The notes under the pieces were generated by a model, which did no database searches, was not told the origin of the DNA, and saw only the letters and a program-made list of their open reading frames with translations. DNA of 64,000 nt from Paracoccaceae bacterium (GTDB lineage: Bacteria > Pseudomonadota > Alphaproteobacteria > Rhodobacterales > Rhodobacteraceae): contig JAFMHK010000015.1 of NCBI GenBank assembly GCA_017854585.1, positions 1 through 64,000 on the forward strand, given 5' to 3'. Positions 18,881 to 27,337 of the stretch are shown here, piece by piece (positions within the stretch are counted from its first letter, which is position 1; each line of letters begins with the position of its first letter). A program made the position numbers and the translations under genes.

Positions 18881-18924
18881 ATAGGTTACAAAAAATCGCG
18901 AAAAGTCGAAAGTTTGTAACCTAT
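18881..18924. promoter_or_regulatory. 12-bp inverted repeat in the metY / NDUFA12 divergent region
   Basis: ATAGGTTACAAA (18881-18892) and TTTGTAACCTAT (18913-18924) are perfect inverted copies separated by 20 bases, so their centres are 32 bp apart, about three helical turns. The stretch is AT-rich against a GC-rich background and lies 156 bases upstream of metY and 137 upstream of the plus-strand gene. It looks like a paired operator; the regulator is unknown. It does not match the SAM-II riboswitch consensus as I remember it. Confidence 0.55.
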
Positions 18925-19060
18925 TTATGCGCCATCGTGCCGTTCATCCGCGGTTAATGGGGGGCGTGACCCGCGACACCGCGGCCGGGCATTGCCCCTA
19001 GACCTCGGCCTGCGTCTGGGGCATTACGAGGACCAGATCAAACCCAGCGGAGACGCCCCC

Positions 19061-19438
19061 ATGCTCAGGTTCATCAAACGCCTTGTCACCTGGTGGGATG
19101 GCCAGACGATCGGCACGCAGTTGCTGACGTGGCGCCGTGGCGTGAAGGTGGGCGAGGATGATCAGGGCAACGTCTATTACACGGATCGTGCCGGCGTCCG
19201 CCGATGGGTGATTTTCAACGGTCTGGTCGAGGCAAGCCGCGTTTCGCCGGAATGGCATGGCTGGTTGCACCACACTTGGCACGAAACACCCGAGGCCAAG
19301 CCCCTGACGCACAAGCCGTGGGAAAAGGCGCATCTGCCGAACCTGACCGGCACGCCGCAGGCGTATGCGCCGGCGGGGTCGATCCGCCGGGCAGAACCCG
19401 CCCCCCGCAGCGATTACGAGGCATGGAGCCCCGAGTGA
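19061..19438 (+). CDS. NDUFA12-family subunit of NADH:ubiquinone oxidoreductase
   Basis: A 125-residue accessory subunit of respiratory complex I, related to the mitochondrial 17.2 kDa (NDUFA12/B17.2) subunit. The typical pattern is [18 protein letters not shown] near the start, [29 protein letters not shown] and then [18 protein letters not shown]. It is expected on the inner, matrix-like arm in contact with the inner membrane. The ATG at 19061 has GGAG about 9 bases upstream; the frame is open to 18992 but the family starts here. It begins a run with the mlaD-like and DUF2155 genes, an order that is conserved in rhodobacteria as far as I recall. Confidence 0.95.
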   Translation: MLRFIKRLVTWWDGQTIGTQLLTWRRGVKVGEDDQGNVYYTDRAGVRRWVIFNGLVEASRVSPEWHGWLHHTWHETPEAKPLTHKPWEKAHLPNLTGTPQAYAPAGSIRRAEPAPRSDYEAWSPE

Positions 19439-19457
19439 CCGGAAGGCGCTGATTGCC

Positions 19458-19913
19458 ATGGCTGAAAACACCACAGTCGAAGTTCTGACCGGGGCCGCCG
19501 TTCTGGCAGCCGCCGTAGGGTTTTTCGTTTACGCCGCACAGGTGACGGGTTTCGAACGCGATACCGGCAGCTATGAATTGAACGCCTCGTTCCGATCGGT
19601 GGAGGGGGTGTCGGTGGGCACCGATGTGCGTTTGGCCGGTGTGCGGATCGGGTCTGTGACGGGGTTGGACCTGAACCCGCAGACATTTCGCGCCGATACA
19701 TCCTTCAGCGTGAGCGACGACATCGATATCCCCGACGACAGCGCCATCGTGATCGCGTCCGAGGGACTTTTGGGCGGTAACTTCGTTGAGATCATTCCTG
19801 GTGGGTCGCCCTTCAATCTGGAACCGGGCGGCGAAATCATCGACACCCAAAGTGCCGTCAGCTTGCTGACCCTGCTGATGCGGTTCGCCAGTGGAAGCGG
19901 TGAGGGTGAATGA
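19458..19913 (+). CDS. mlaD: MlaD-like phospholipid transport protein (MCE domain)
   Basis: A 151-residue periplasmic-facing protein with one N-terminal transmembrane helix (VLTGAAVLAAAVGFFVYAA) and a single MCE domain: YELNASFRSVEGVSVGTDVRL, AGVRIGSVTGLDL, and SEGLLGGNFVEIIPGG. MlaD assembles as a hexamer under the inner-membrane MlaFE ABC transporter and moves phospholipids between the membranes. Here no mlaE, mlaF or mlaC is adjacent, so the rest of the system must be elsewhere. The ATG at 19458 follows GGAAGG by 11 bases. Its stop overlaps the next start as ATGA. Confidence 0.88.
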   Translation: MAENTTVEVLTGAAVLAAAVGFFVYAAQVTGFERDTGSYELNASFRSVEGVSVGTDVRLAGVRIGSVTGLDLNPQTFRADTSFSVSDDIDIPDDSAIVIASEGLLGGNFVEIIPGGSPFNLEPGGEIIDTQSAVSLLTLLMRFASGSGEGE

Positions 19914-20464
19914 CGCGCGCGACCGTATTTGCCTTTCTTTTACTGGCGCAAGCCGCCTCGGCACAGCAAAACGGCCCCACGATCATCACCACGACACTGC
20001 CGCCGATTGAGGGACAGCAACAGGGTGTCGTGCCATCCTTGGCGGATGATGGTCTGCGCGACGATACGGGCGTTATCCTGCAATTGACGCCGGGCGGGCA
20101 GGACGGTGTGCTGCTGGAAAGCATCCCGAACCCGCGCGCGTCGGCCGTGACATCGGTTACCGAGCGTGAGGCGGGGACAGGCACGGGCGCGATCTTGCGG
20201 GCGTTGGACAAGACCCTTGGCCGGCCCACCGATATCGAGCTGCTGAGCGGGCAGACGGTCCTGTTCGGGCGCATCGCGATTCGGTTGCTGGAATGCCGGT
20301 ATCCGATGGATGACCCGTCATCGGATGCCTATGCGCATCTGCAAATTCTGGATACGGCCGGGATTGAGTTGTTCGATGGCTGGATGATCGCCTCCAGCCC
20401 CGCGCTGATGGCGTTGGAGCACCCGCGTTATGACGTCTGGGTTCTGAGATGCAGCAGTTCCTGA
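19910..20464 (+). CDS. Exported DUF2155 protein
   Basis: A 184-residue protein with a short signal peptide (TRATVFAFLLLAQAASAQ, cleavage about residue 19). The C-terminal half is the DUF2155 domain: ILRALDKTLGRPTDIEL, VLFGRIAIRLLECRYP, ELFDGWMIASSPALMALEHPRYDVWVLRC. DUF2155 is widespread in alphaproteobacteria and its biochemical role is unknown to me; an envelope location is expected. The start overlaps the mlaD stop. Its last 37 bases overlap the end of aat on the opposite strand, a tail-to-tail overlap that is unusual in length and limits where a terminator could sit. Confidence 0.92.
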   Translation: MTRATVFAFLLLAQAASAQQNGPTIITTTLPPIEGQQQGVVPSLADDGLRDDTGVILQLTPGGQDGVLLESIPNPRASAVTSVTEREAGTGTGAILRALDKTLGRPTDIELLSGQTVLFGRIAIRLLECRYPMDDPSSDAYAHLQILDTAGIELFDGWMIASSPALMALEHPRYDVWVLRCSSS

Positions 20465-21093
20465 ACCGGGGTCGGATCAGGCAGGGCAAGGAAATCGGCC
20501 TTGGCGGTCAGGGCGTTGGCCAAGGCGACCCGGTAAGCTGATCGGGAAATTTCCACACCACCAAGGCTGATCAGATGTTCGGTGACGAATTGCGTGTCGA
20601 AAAGGGTGAACCCCCCGGCCCGCAGGCGCACAACCAGATAGGCCATGGCGATTTTCGATGCATCGCGGCGGCGCGAGAACATGCTTTCGCCGAAGAACGC
20701 GGTGCCCAGTGTGACGCCGTAGATGCCGCCGACAAGGTCCGACCCGTCCCAGACTTCAACTGAATGGGCAAAGCCTTGGGCGTATAGTTCGTTGTAAACG
20801 CTGGCAATTTCGGCGTTGATCCAAGTCGGTTCCCGATCTGCGCAGCCCGCAACGACACCGGCGAAATCGTGGTCGATGGTCACGCGAAACGTCGTGCCCC
20901 GGATGCGCCGCGCAAGCGAGCGGGACATGTGAAACCCATCCAGCGGCATGACCCCACGCCATTCCGGATCGACCCAGAAAACCTCGGGGTCGTCCGCGCC
21001 TTCGGACATCGGGAAAACGCCGGCAGCATAGGCGCGCAGCATCAGGGACGCGGAAAGGGGGGGGCGGGAAGGGGTGTGCATGTCGTGCGCCAT
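20428..21093 (-). CDS. aat: Leucyl/phenylalanyl-tRNA--protein transferase
   Basis: A 221-residue enzyme that attaches Leu or Phe from charged tRNA to proteins with N-terminal Arg or Lys, marking them for ClpS/ClpAP degradation (N-degron pathway). Motifs include LMLRAYAAGVFPMSEG, FWVDPEWRGVMPLDGFHMSRSLAR, SVEVWDGSDLVGGIYGV, FFGESMFSRRRDASKIA and LFDTQFVTEHL. The start is uncertain: ATG 21093 (MAHDMHTP) and ATG 21081 (MHTPSRPP) are both possible and neither has a strong ribosome site. It follows accC by 60 bases on the same strand, so it is probably the end of an accB-accC-aat operon. Confidence 0.95.
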   Translation of the reverse strand: MAHDMHTPSRPPLSASLMLRAYAAGVFPMSEGADDPEVFWVDPEWRGVMPLDGFHMSRSLARRIRGTTFRVTIDHDFAGVVAGCADREPTWINAEIASVYNELYAQGFAHSVEVWDGSDLVGGIYGVTLGTAFFGESMFSRRRDASKIAMAYLVVRLRAGGFTLFDTQFVTEHLISLGGVEISRSAYRVALANALTAKADFLALPDPTPVQELLHLRTQTS

Positions 21094-21153
21094 GCCACGC
21101 AATATAGGCAATTTTCGTGGCCGCCGCCGCAGGAAAACCGCGGCGGCGCCAAA

Positions 21154-22503
21154 TCACTTGCCGTAGGTGTCTTCCAGCCAGCCTTCCAGCCAGTGAATGT
21201 TGTAGTCACCGGTCTGCACGGCGGGCGCGCCCATCAGTTCGCGGAAAAGCGGCACGGTTGTATCGACACCATCCACGATCAGTTCGCCCAAGGCACGGTT
21301 CAAACGCGCCAGCGCCTCGGGGCGGTCGCGTCCATGCACGATCAGCTTGGCGATCAGGCTGTCGTAGTAGGGCGGGATCCGGTAGCCGTCATAGAGGGCC
21401 GAATCCATCCGCACACCCAGCCCACCGGGGGCGTGGTATTGGGTGATCCGTCCGGGCGAGGGCGCGAAATTTGGCAGCTTCTCGGCGTTGATCCGCACCT
21501 CGATCGCGTGGCCGTTCACCTGCAGATCTTCTTGCGCGAAGGACATGGGCAGGCCGGATGCGACGCGGATCTGTTCGCGCACCAGATCAACACCGAAGAT
21601 CGCCTCGGTGACGGGATGTTCGACCTGCAGACGGGTATTCATCTCGATGAAGAAGAATTCGCCATCCTCATAGAGAAACTCGATCGTGCCCGCGCCCTCA
21701 TAGCCGAGGTCGGCCACGGCCTTGGCGCAGGTCGCGCCGATTTCAGCGCGCAGTTCGGGGCTGATGGTTGGGCCGGGGGCTTCTTCCAGCACCTTCTGGT
21801 GGCGGCGTTGCAGAGAGCAGTCGCGTTCGCCCAGATGCACGGCCCGGCCGCGACCGTCGCCGAAAACCTGCACTTCGATATGGCGGGGCGTTCCGAGGTA
21901 TTTCTCGATGTAGACTTCGTCGTTGCCAAAAGCGCCCTTGGATTCGGAGCGCGCGGTGCGAAACGCGGTTTCCAGTTCATCCGCCGAGCGGGCCAACTTC
22001 ATGCCACGCCCACCGCCGCCCGCGGTTGCCTTGATGATGACCGGAAAGCCCATGTCGGCGGCGACCGCCTTTGCCGTTTCGAAATCCGGAACGCCACCAT
22101 CGGAGCCCGGCACGCAGGGCACGCCAAGCGCCTTCATGGTGTCCTTGGCGGTGATCTTGTCGCCCATCATGCGGATATGCGCCGCCGAGGGACCGATGAA
22201 CTTGATCCCGTGATCTTCCACGATCTGCACGAAGCTCGCGTTTTCGGACAGAAAGCCATAACCGGGGTGGATCGCCTCGGCCCCGGTGATCTCACATGCC
22301 GAGATGATGGCAGGCACCGACAGGTAGCTTTGCATGGAGGACGGCGGGCCGATGCAAATCGCCTCGTCCGCCATGCGCACGTGCATGGCATCGGCATCGG
22401 CGGTCGAATGAACGGCAACGGTGCGCACGCCCATTTCGCGCGCGGCGCGGATGACGCGGAGGGCAATTTCGCCCCGGTTGGCAATCAATATCTTGGAGAA
22501 CAT
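21154..22503 (-). CDS. accC: Acetyl-CoA carboxylase, biotin carboxylase subunit
   Basis: A 449-residue ATP-grasp enzyme that carboxylates the biotin on BCCP, the first half-reaction of fatty acid synthesis. It starts [21 protein letters not shown]. The [10 protein letters not shown] motif, the glycine-rich loop [34 protein letters not shown] and the catalytic [14 protein letters not shown] are all present. Length is typical (about 450). It lies 5 bases downstream of accB on the minus strand, so the two are translated from one message, as in most bacteria. Confidence 0.98.
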   Translation of the reverse strand: MFSKILIANRGEIALRVIRAAREMGVRTVAVHSTADADAMHVRMADEAICIGPPSSMQSYLSVPAIISACEITGAEAIHPGYGFLSENASFVQIVEDHGIKFIGPSAAHIRMMGDKITAKDTMKALGVPCVPGSDGGVPDFETAKAVAADMGFPVIIKATAGGGGRGMKLARSADELETAFRTARSESKGAFGNDEVYIEKYLGTPRHIEVQVFGDGRGRAVHLGERDCSLQRRHQKVLEEAPGPTISPELRAEIGATCAKAVADLGYEGAGTIEFLYEDGEFFFIEMNTRLQVEHPVTEAIFGVDLVREQIRVASGLPMSFAQEDLQVNGHAIEVRINAEKLPNFAPSPGRITQYHAPGGLGVRMDSALYDGYRIPPYYDSLIAKLIVHGRDRPEALARLNRALGELIVDGVDTTVPLFRELMGAPAVQTGDYNIHWLEGWLEDTYGK

Positions 22504-22508
22504 CAGCT

Positions 22509-22994
22509 TTATCCGATGATCATCAGGGGGGCGCCGAATTCGACCGGCGCGCCATCTTCGACCAAAATGCGTTTCACGGTGCCAGCGCGGGGGCTGGGGA
22601 TCTGGTTCATGGTTTTCATGGCTTCCACGATCAGGAGGGTCTGACCCTCGGACACCTTGTCACCGACAGCCACGAAAGCGGGGGTGCCGGGTTCGGATTG
22701 CATGTAGATGGTGCCGACCATGGGCGACGTGACTGCGCCGGGGTCTTGTGCGGGATCTTCGGGGGCCGCGTAGGCGGTGGCAGCCGGCGCCGAGATGGCC
22801 GGAGCCGCCATGGCGGGCATTTGCGGCGCAGCAAGTGCGGGGGCCTGCATGATCTGCCGGGAGACGCGGACATTCAAGCTGTCGGCATCGCCATAGTCGC
22901 GCTTGACGTGCAGTTCCGTCAAATTGTTCTCGTTCAGCAGTTCGGCCAGCGCCTTGATGAAAGCCACGTCCGTCTCATGGGTCTTGTTGCTCAT
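22509..22994 (-). CDS. accB: Acetyl-CoA carboxylase biotin carboxyl carrier protein
   Basis: A 161-residue carrier whose biotinylated lysine shuttles CO2 between AccC and the carboxyltransferase. The C-terminal biotinyl domain has the site [15 protein letters not shown], with Thr in place of the more usual second Met, a variation common in alphaproteobacteria. The N-terminal helix ([22 protein letters not shown]) interacts with AccC, and an Ala/Pro-rich linker joins the two (about 65-95). It is the first gene of the accB-accC-aat group and is divergent from preT with 268 bases between. Confidence 0.97.
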   Translation of the reverse strand: MSNKTHETDVAFIKALAELLNENNLTELHVKRDYGDADSLNVRVSRQIMQAPALAAPQMPAMAAPAISAPAATAYAAPEDPAQDPGAVTSPMVGTIYMQSEPGTPAFVAVGDKVSEGQTLLIVEAMKTMNQIPSPRAGTVKRILVEDGAPVEFGAPLMIIG

Positions 22995-23262
22995 GATTGT
23001 CCTCGCATCCCTTCAGTCGTTCTTAGGGCCCCGGCCCCGGTTTTCGCGTTCTATACTGCACCCAAGGGGCGGGGGAAAGCGCGGTGACCGGGAAAACGCA
23101 CGCGGGCCTTCCCCCGCCCGAACGGGGGTCTGCACAAAATCAGGGCAAATGCAGATTGGCGGCGTCGAAAAGCGATGTTCAGGAATTTACCGTTTGATAA
23201 AAAATTTGACCCGTGCCAGCCTTTCCAAGAACGGAAATGTCATTCGGTCACGGGAGAGGTCC

Positions 23263-24597
23263 ATGACGAACAGCCCCTACACCCCCGGTATCGCGCCCGC
23301 CCGGCTGGACGCGGATACGCTGGCCGGGAATTTCACTGATCTGCATCATCCGCTGGATGATCATGCGGCATTGGTGGCCGCCGACAGGTGTTATTTTTGC
23401 CACGACGCGCCGTGTATCACGGCATGCCCGACGGATATCGACATCCCGCTTTTCATCCGGCAGATCACCACGGGCATGCCCGACGCGGCGGCGAAAACCA
23501 TTCTGGACCAGAATATTCTGGGTGGTATGTGCGCCCGTGTCTGTCCGACCGAAACGCTGTGCGAACAGGCCTGCGTTCGCGAAATGGCCGAAGGCAAGCC
23601 GGTGTTGATCGGGCAATTGCAGCGATACGCCACCGATACGTTGATGGCCAAGGGTGTGCATCCTTTTGCGCGGGCGGCAGCGACCGGCAAGCGCGTTGCG
23701 GTTGTGGGCGCGGGCCCTGCGGGGTTGGCGTGTGCGCACCGGTTGGCGATGAAGGGTCACGACGTGGTCATGTTTGACGCGCGGCCCAAGGGCGGTGGCC
23801 TGAACGAATATGGGATCGCGGCCTACAAGGCGGTGGGCGGGTTTGCCGAGGCCGAGGTCGACTGGTTGCTGCAGATTGGCGGCATCGAGGTGAAGACCGG
23901 GCAGGCGCTGGGTCGTGACGTGACGCTGGACGGGTTGCAGGCCGCGTTCGACGCCGTGTTTCTTGGCATGGGTCTGGCGGGGGTGAATGCCCTTGGCACC
24001 CCCGGCGAAGACAAGGCCGGTGTGCTGGATGCCGTCGGTTTCATTGAGGATTTGCGGCAGGCCGACGATTTGGCGGCCCTGCCTGTCGGGCGGAATGTGG
24101 TGGTGATCGGTGGCGGGATGACGGCGATTGATGCGGCCGTGCAGTCCAAATTGCTGGGCGCGGAAACCGTGACGGTCCTCTATCGGCGGGGACGCGAAAA
24201 GATGCCTGCCAGCCGTTATGAGCAGGATCTGGCGGCGTCCAAGGGCGTGCGCTTCATCTTCAACGCGATGCCGTTGGAGGCGGTCGGGAACGGATCGGTT
24301 ATCGCGTTGCGCGCCGAATACACCGCCGATACCGGCAACGGATTGCAGCCGACGGGGGAGGTGTTCGAACTGCCTGCCGACATGGTGCTGAAGGCCATTG
24401 GTCAGACGCTGGACGGTGCGCCCACGGGCGTTGCGCTGACGGGCGGCAAAATCGCCGTGACGGGCGCAGGCCGCACCAGCGCAAAGGGCGTCTGGGCCGG
24501 GGGGGATTGTGCCGCCGGTGGTGAAGACCTGACGGTGACTGCGGTGGCGGAAGGCCGCGACGCGGCCGAGGACATTCATCGGGAGTTGATGGCATGA
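23263..24597 (+). CDS. preT: Dihydropyrimidine dehydrogenase, FAD/NAD(P)H subunit
   Basis: A 444-residue flavoprotein that feeds electrons to PreA for reduction of uracil and thymine. The N terminus carries two cysteine clusters for iron-sulfur centres (CYFCHDAPCITACPTD and CARVCPTETLCEQACVR). Next are the FAD-binding VVGAGPAGLACAHRL and the NAD(P)H-binding VVVIGGGMTAIDAAVQ, with AGGDCAAGGE near the end, the GltD-like layout. The ATG at 23263 has a strong GGGAGAGG site 4 bases upstream. TTGACC at 23207-23212 in the upstream region matches half of a RutR operator, but no second half is visible. The stop overlaps the next gene (ATGA). Confidence 0.93.
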   Translation: MTNSPYTPGIAPARLDADTLAGNFTDLHHPLDDHAALVAADRCYFCHDAPCITACPTDIDIPLFIRQITTGMPDAAAKTILDQNILGGMCARVCPTETLCEQACVREMAEGKPVLIGQLQRYATDTLMAKGVHPFARAAATGKRVAVVGAGPAGLACAHRLAMKGHDVVMFDARPKGGGLNEYGIAAYKAVGGFAEAEVDWLLQIGGIEVKTGQALGRDVTLDGLQAAFDAVFLGMGLAGVNALGTPGEDKAGVLDAVGFIEDLRQADDLAALPVGRNVVVIGGGMTAIDAAVQSKLLGAETVTVLYRRGREKMPASRYEQDLAASKGVRFIFNAMPLEAVGNGSVIALRAEYTADTGNGLQPTGEVFELPADMVLKAIGQTLDGAPTGVALTGGKIAVTGAGRTSAKGVWAGGDCAAGGEDLTVTAVAEGRDAAEDIHRELMA

Positions 24598-25082
24598 ATG
24601 GCCTGAGGACGCTTGCGGCGGCGGCGTTCCTGATGCCCGGGGCTGCCTTTGCCTGCGGGCCGGAGGTGGGGGCCGGATATGACGCGATGGACGCGGCGGC
24701 ATGGGATCGGTTGGCGGTGTCAGCCTATCTGAGTGTCGATGAGCTTCGCGCCGCTTACGGAGAGATCAGGGCCGCGCAGGCAGATCTGAACGGTGATGGT
24801 CAAACCGAGATCTGTATCGAGGCGAATACCAGCGCCACCTGTTCGATGGGGGTCGCGGTCTGCCTGTTTCTGGTCCTTGGCCCCGCGCCCGAACGCGCCG
24901 TGCTGCTTGAGACCGCGGCGCATCGGCTGGTTGCCGATGATGAGGCGGGCCTCATGAACGATTGGGCGGTGTTGCGGACAGAGACCGACACCGGCGACGG
25001 GACAAACATGACCCAATACATCTTTAATCCATCGCTTGGCCGGTACGATCAGGTGGCCACGGGCCCCAAAGCGGAGAATTGA
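24594..25082 (+). CDS. Exported protein of unknown function between preT and preA
   Basis: A 162-residue protein I do not recognise. Residues 1-20 are a signal peptide (LRTLAAAAFLMPGAAFA, cleavage before CGPEV; the Cys just after could also indicate a lipoprotein but the lipobox is poor). The mature part contains DLNGDGQTEICIEANTSATCS, which resembles an EF-hand or FG-GAP type calcium loop (DLNGDGQTE), and several further cysteines. It starts on the preT stop (ATGA) and ends 2 bases before preA, so it is co-translated with both subunits of a cytoplasmic enzyme, which is odd for an exported protein. Confidence 0.75.
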   Translation: MNGLRTLAAAAFLMPGAAFACGPEVGAGYDAMDAAAWDRLAVSAYLSVDELRAAYGEIRAAQADLNGDGQTEICIEANTSATCSMGVAVCLFLVLGPAPERAVLLETAAHRLVADDEAGLMNDWAVLRTETDTGDGTNMTQYIFNPSLGRYDQVATGPKAEN

Positions 25083-25084
25083 TC

Positions 25085-26386
25085 ATGGCAGACCTCAGTT
25101 CCAATTTTCTTGGTATCAAATCGCCCAACCCGTTCTGGCTGGCCTCGGCACCGCCGACGGACAAGGAATACAACGTCGTGCGCGCGTTCAAGGCGGGGTG
25201 GGGCGGCGTCGTGTGGAAGACGCTGGGCGAAGATCCCAACGTGGTGAACGTGAACGGCCCGCGCTATGGCGCGGTCTATGGTGCCGATCGGCGATTGCTG
25301 GGCATGAACAACATCGAGTTGATCACCGATCGCCCGCTGGAGGTGAACCTGCGGGAGATCAAGGCGGTCAAGGCGGCGTGGCCCGACCGGGCGATGATCG
25401 TGTCGCTGATGGTGCCGTGCGAGGAAGAAAGCTGGAAACGCATTCTACCGCTGGTCGAGGATACCGGCGCTGATGGGATCGAGCTGAACTTTGGCTGCCC
25501 GCATGGGATGTCCGAGCGTGGCATGGGTGCCGCCGTGGGGCAGGTTCCCGAATACATCGAAATGGTGGCGCGCTGGTGCAAGCAGACGACGCGGATGCCG
25601 GTGATCGTAAAGCTGACGCCGAATATCACGGATATCCGGTATCCCGCACGTGCGGCGAAAAGGGGCGGGGCGGATGCCGTCAGCCTGATCAACACGGTGT
25701 CGTCGATCACGTCGGTCAATCTGGATACGATGAGCCCGGAACCATCGATCGACGGCAAGGGGAGCCATGGCGGCTATTGCGGCCCGGCGGTGAAGCCGAT
25801 CGCGCTGAACATGGTTGCCGACATCGCGCGCGATCCTGAAACGGCCGGGATGCCGATCTCGGGTATCGGCGGGGTGACGACGTGGCGCGATGCGGCCGAG
25901 TTCCTGAGCCTTGGGGCGAGCAATGTGCAGGTCTGCACGGCGGCGATGACGTATGGCTTCAAGATCGTGGAGGAGATGAAGACAGGCCTGTCCCAGTGGA
26001 TGGACGAAAAGGGCTATGCTTCGATTGATCAGGTGGTTGGCCGTGCGGTGCCGAACGTGACCGACTGGCAGTACCTGAACCTGAACTACGTCACCAAGGC
26101 GCGGATCAGCCAAGATGACTGCATCAAATGCGGACGCTGCTACGCGGCGTGCGAAGACACCAGCCATCAGGCGATCTCGATGAGCGCGGACCGCGTGTTC
26201 GAGGTGATCGACGCGGAATGCGTGGCGTGCAACCTGTGCGTCAACGTCTGCCCGGTGCAGGATTGCATCACGATGGAGCGCCTTCCGGCGGGCACCGTGG
26301 ATGCGCGCACCGGCAAGGTGGTCAGCGATGAGTACGCCAACTGGACGCAGCATCCGAACAATCCGTCAGCGAAGGCGGCAGAGTAA
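25085..26386 (+). CDS. preA: Dihydropyrimidine dehydrogenase, FMN catalytic subunit
   Basis: A 433-residue enzyme that reduces uracil and thymine to their 5,6-dihydro forms, the first step of the reductive pyrimidine pathway. An FMN barrel of dihydroorotate-dehydrogenase type (SPNPFWLASAPPTDKEY, GWGGVVWKTLG, ELNFGCPHGMSERG, VKLTPNITDI, SLINTVSSI, ISGIGGVTTWRDAAEFL) is followed by two 4Fe-4S motifs (CIKCGRCYAAC and CVACNLCVNVC). At the place of the catalytic Cys of mammalian enzyme (ACGQ) this protein reads AAVGQ; I recall Val in E. coli PreA too. The ATG at 25085 was chosen over 25079 because the family starts MADLS. Confidence 0.95.
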   Translation: MADLSSNFLGIKSPNPFWLASAPPTDKEYNVVRAFKAGWGGVVWKTLGEDPNVVNVNGPRYGAVYGADRRLLGMNNIELITDRPLEVNLREIKAVKAAWPDRAMIVSLMVPCEEESWKRILPLVEDTGADGIELNFGCPHGMSERGMGAAVGQVPEYIEMVARWCKQTTRMPVIVKLTPNITDIRYPARAAKRGGADAVSLINTVSSITSVNLDTMSPEPSIDGKGSHGGYCGPAVKPIALNMVADIARDPETAGMPISGIGGVTTWRDAAEFLSLGASNVQVCTAAMTYGFKIVEEMKTGLSQWMDEKGYASIDQVVGRAVPNVTDWQYLNLNYVTKARISQDDCIKCGRCYAACEDTSHQAISMSADRVFEVIDAECVACNLCVNVCPVQDCITMERLPAGTVDARTGKVVSDEYANWTQHPNNPSAKAAE

Positions 26387-26388
26387 CA

Positions 26389-26421
26389 CGTTCGCCACGG
26401 GCAAGGCGCGTGTGGCGAACG
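26389..26421. terminator. Stem-loop between convergent preA and rutR
   Basis: CGTTCGCCAC (26389-26398) pairs perfectly with GTGGCGAACG (26412-26421) around a 13-base loop, starting 2 bases after the preA stop. No U-run follows on either strand, so an intrinsic terminator is possible but not typical. It lies between two converging genes. Confidence 0.4.
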
Positions 26422-26494
26422 ATGCGCGGAAAAGACGGCGCCCGAACCTGCGGCGATCAAGGTTGGGCGGCTGCTCGCCAGTGACCCGGCCGGG

Positions 26495-27106
26495 TCAGGG
26501 GGCCAGAAGCTTGGTGAAAAGCGTGCGCAAGAAAGCCTCGGCCTCGGCATAGGGGTCGCGATCAGGCCCCAGAACGGCCTGAACCTGGACGTCGAAGTCG
26601 GCGTAATGCTGGGTGAGCGCCCAGATCGAGAAAATCAGATGATGCGGGTCCACGGCGGCGATCTTTCCCGCATCGGCCCACGCGCGAAGGACGACCGCCT
26701 TGTCATCGACCAGCCCTTTGAGATCGGTGGCCAGCGCGGTCTGCATCCGGGGTGCGCCTTGGACGATTTCATTTGCGAACAGGCGCGATTCCCGTGGGAA
26801 ATCGCGGCTCATCTCCAGCTTGCGGCGGACGTATGCCAGAATCTCTTCGACCGGGTCGCCGTCCGGGTCCATTTCGCGCAGCGGGTCAAGCCAGGTTTCC
26901 ATCAGCGTGCTGAGCAAGGTGATGTGAACGACCTCTTTCGACGGGAAGTAATAGAGGAGATTGGGTTTGGACAGGCCCGATTGGGTCGCGATCTGATCCA
27001 GCGTGGCGCCGCGAAACCCGTGTTGGGAGAAGACCTCCAATGCGGCGTCCAGAATGGTCTTGCGGTTCTTGCGCTGGATGCGCGTGCGGGGCGGGGTCAT
27101 GTTCAT
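26495..27106 (-). CDS. rutR: TetR-family regulator of pyrimidine catabolism, RutR type
   Basis: A 203-residue repressor. The N-terminal helix-turn-helix is KTILDAALEVFSQHGFRGAT followed by LDQIATQSGLSKPNLLYYFPSKEVV, and the long C-terminal part fits the RutR ligand-binding domain (ESRLFANEIVQGAPRM, IFSIWALTQHYADFDVQ). E. coli RutR binds uracil and thymine and then releases its DNA site. The context supports the same role here: preT-preA lies on one side and the hydrolase/aminotransferase operon on the other, with a matching operator at 27258. Start is ATG 27106 or 27100, both with weak ribosome sites. Confidence 0.9.
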   Translation of the reverse strand: MNMTPPRTRIQRKNRKTILDAALEVFSQHGFRGATLDQIATQSGLSKPNLLYYFPSKEVVHITLLSTLMETWLDPLREMDPDGDPVEEILAYVRRKLEMSRDFPRESRLFANEIVQGAPRMQTALATDLKGLVDDKAVVLRAWADAGKIAAVDPHHLIFSIWALTQHYADFDVQVQAVLGPDRDPYAEAEAFLRTLFTKLLAP

Positions 27107-27257
27107 CTTGTCAGCATGGCGGGGAAGGCGGGCGCGGGCAAGATGGCGCGGGCGCGGATTACCGCAGTGAACACGCGAACTTTCATCATTTGGCTTGCGG
27201 TCCCGGCCTGCTCGGTTTCAAGTCATTGACTGGCGCGGCACCTCTGCTAGCCTGATC

Positions 27258-27273
27258 TTGACCGGATGGTCAA
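27258..27273. promoter_or_regulatory. RutR operator palindrome before the pyrimidine-degradation operon
   Basis: TTGACCGGATGGTCAA is a perfect 6+6 palindrome with a 4-base centre and matches the RutR consensus TTGACCA-NN-TGGTCAA at all but one base. It sits 64 bases before the aminotransferase start and 151 from rutR. A possible promoter, TTGACT (27226-27231) and TAGCCT (27248-27253), would place the operator over the transcription start, as expected for repression. Confidence 0.8.
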
Positions 27274-27337
27274 ACCGCAACACACACCCTTGCCCCCGGA
27301 CCGATTGCCCCGGGCAGATAGCATATGGATGAGCCTC

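Noticed and set aside
23207-23222. RutR operator before preT
   Set aside because: TTGACC is present but the matching GGTCAA half is missing, so only a half-site can be claimed.
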